The notes under the pieces are model-generated. The model was not told the origin of the DNA, did not search any database, and was given only the letters and a program-made list of their open reading frames with translations. Below, piece after piece: positions 32,104 to 32,593 of a stretch of 32,593 bases of DNA (within the stretch, counting starts at the first letter, position 1; each line of letters begins with the position of its first letter). Location of the stretch: positions 1 to 32,593 of the forward strand of contig JAEDEG010000022.1 in NCBI GenBank assembly GCA_016293435.1, given 5' to 3'. Both the position numbers and the translations under genes were made by a program. Source of the stretch: Clostridia bacterium. Its GTDB lineage: Bacteria > Bacillota > Clostridia > UMGS1810.

Positions 32104-32124
32104 ATTTGCCGTTTTGAATGTCAA
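32096..32124 (-). promoter_or_regulatory. Consensus promoter of the acyl-CoA synthetase gene
   Basis: On the minus strand, TTGACA (32119-32124), a 17-base spacer and TATAAT (32096-32101), a perfect match to the vegetative consensus. The start codon is at 32054, about 35 bases from the expected transcription start. Confidence 0.92.
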
Positions 32125-32299
32125 GTTTTTGATTAAATCGGTTTGTGTAAAGCAGAAACTCAAGCATAAGCAGAAGTTGGCAAATTCCTTGTACTAAAAA
32201 TTATGCTAATTGATATAATAATTTAATCTGACAATTTACTGTATGATAAAATTATTAATATTTAGTTTACATTTTTATGAGAATTAAATAAAATTTAAA

Positions 32300-32329
32300 T
32301 GTGGATAAAGTGGATAAAATTGTGTATAA
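32300..32329 (+). promoter_or_regulatory. Cluster of DnaA boxes
   Basis: Three same-strand DnaA boxes fall within 30 bases: TGTGGATAA (32300-32308, exact), AGTGGATAA (32309-32317, one mismatch) and TGTGTATAA (32321-32329, exact for TGTGNATAA, the reverse complement of TTATNCACA). AT-rich DNA surrounds them. This could be an origin or a DnaA-binding control locus. No dnaA or dnaN gene lies in the window. Confidence 0.65.
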
Positions 32330-32518
32330 TCCATATTTCGTAAAGAAAATGCTTAAAAAAATGTTCTTAATCAGTCTATAAGATGTTAATAACCGAAATA
32401 AAGTTTACATAATACATTAAATATTTGTTATGAAAATGTGAAGGTTATAAAAAAATGCAAATCCATTGGAAGTGTTGTGCAAACCGTGTAAATGGAATAA
32501 TCTTCTAAACAATTGTTA

Positions 32519-32591
32519 ATAATATAACTAAATTAAGGTGTCACCCGCCTCTATAGGCGGCGGGTGACATCTTAATTTTTTCAGTGGGAGT
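32519..32591 (+). repeat. Repeat module B, copy 2 (cut by the window edge)
   Basis: Direct repeat of 23839-23911 with one difference, in noncoding DNA and without module A in front. The 19-bp hairpin (32531-32577) is kept. The element probably continues past the window end, since its second hairpin is only half present. Confidence 0.9.
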
Positions 32592-32593
32592 TC

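Larger units (their letters stand above)
32125..32593. other. Noncoding AT-rich region at the right edge
   Basis: No credible gene lies in these 469 bases. From left to right it holds AT-rich spacer, the DnaA-box cluster (32300-32329), two one-mismatch boxes (TGTTAATAA at 32394-32402 and 32514-32522), and module B copy 2 (32519-32591). Confidence 0.7.

Noticed and set aside
1..32593. Transposon, prophage, defence island or biosynthetic cluster
   Set aside because: No transposase, integrase, phage structural, restriction, toxin-antitoxin or secondary-metabolite genes are seen; nearly all genes are housekeeping.

Overview
The window looks like a chromosomal segment of a low-GC Gram-positive anaerobe of the class Clostridia, probably Oscillospiraceae-like. 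That placement is inference from gene content: strong GGAGG-type ribosome sites with several TTG/GTG starts, an mreBCD-PBP2-minD-mgsA shape cluster, a PyrK/PyrD (type 1B) pyrimidine operon with PyrI, and a CwlD-like amidase. No phage, transposase, CRISPR, rRNA or tRNA genes are visible. Of 32 credible genes, 25 are on the minus strand.

Layout. Positions 1-3401 (minus): repeat module A, then rluA, class II fructose-bisphosphate aldolase, a CwlD-like amidase and a small membrane protein. Positions 3580-9945 (plus): an mglBAC-type sugar ABC transporter, thrS and a DUF5662-like gene. Positions 10000-11077 (minus): two small cell-wall-type enzymes without signal peptides. Positions 11221-20434 (minus): the cell-shape/division block zapA - U32 family - dut - maf - mreB - mreC - mreD - PBP2 - MinD-like - mgsA. 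Positions 20705-23787 (plus): lepA and capA-like. Positions 23790-24000: an array of tightly packed hairpins built from repeat modules. Positions 24074-30276 (minus): pyrC-K-D-F-E-B-I plus an unknown gene. Positions 30420-32054 (minus): an acyl-CoA synthetase. Positions 32055-32593: noncoding, with a consensus promoter overlapped by an inverted repeat, a cluster of DnaA boxes, and a second copy of repeat module B at the right edge.

How the genes work together. The pyr operon encodes de novo UMP synthesis after carbamoyl phosphate; carAB and pyrR are not in the window, the leader is too short for a PyrR attenuator, and control may act through PyrI. The shape block couples MreBCD and PBP2 (elongasome) with ZapA (divisome) and housekeeping nucleotide enzymes (dut, maf). 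At its downstream end sit an orphan MinD-like ATPase lacking the second switch-I aspartate and a methylglyoxal synthase lacking the usual active-site histidine, without minC, minE or rodA nearby.

The most unusual non-genic features are the modular repeats (module A inverted at 41-97 and 23790-23846, in both cases directly after a stop codon; module B direct at 23839-23911 and 32519-32591), the four-hairpin array at 23851-23999, and the DnaA-box cluster at 32300-32329.
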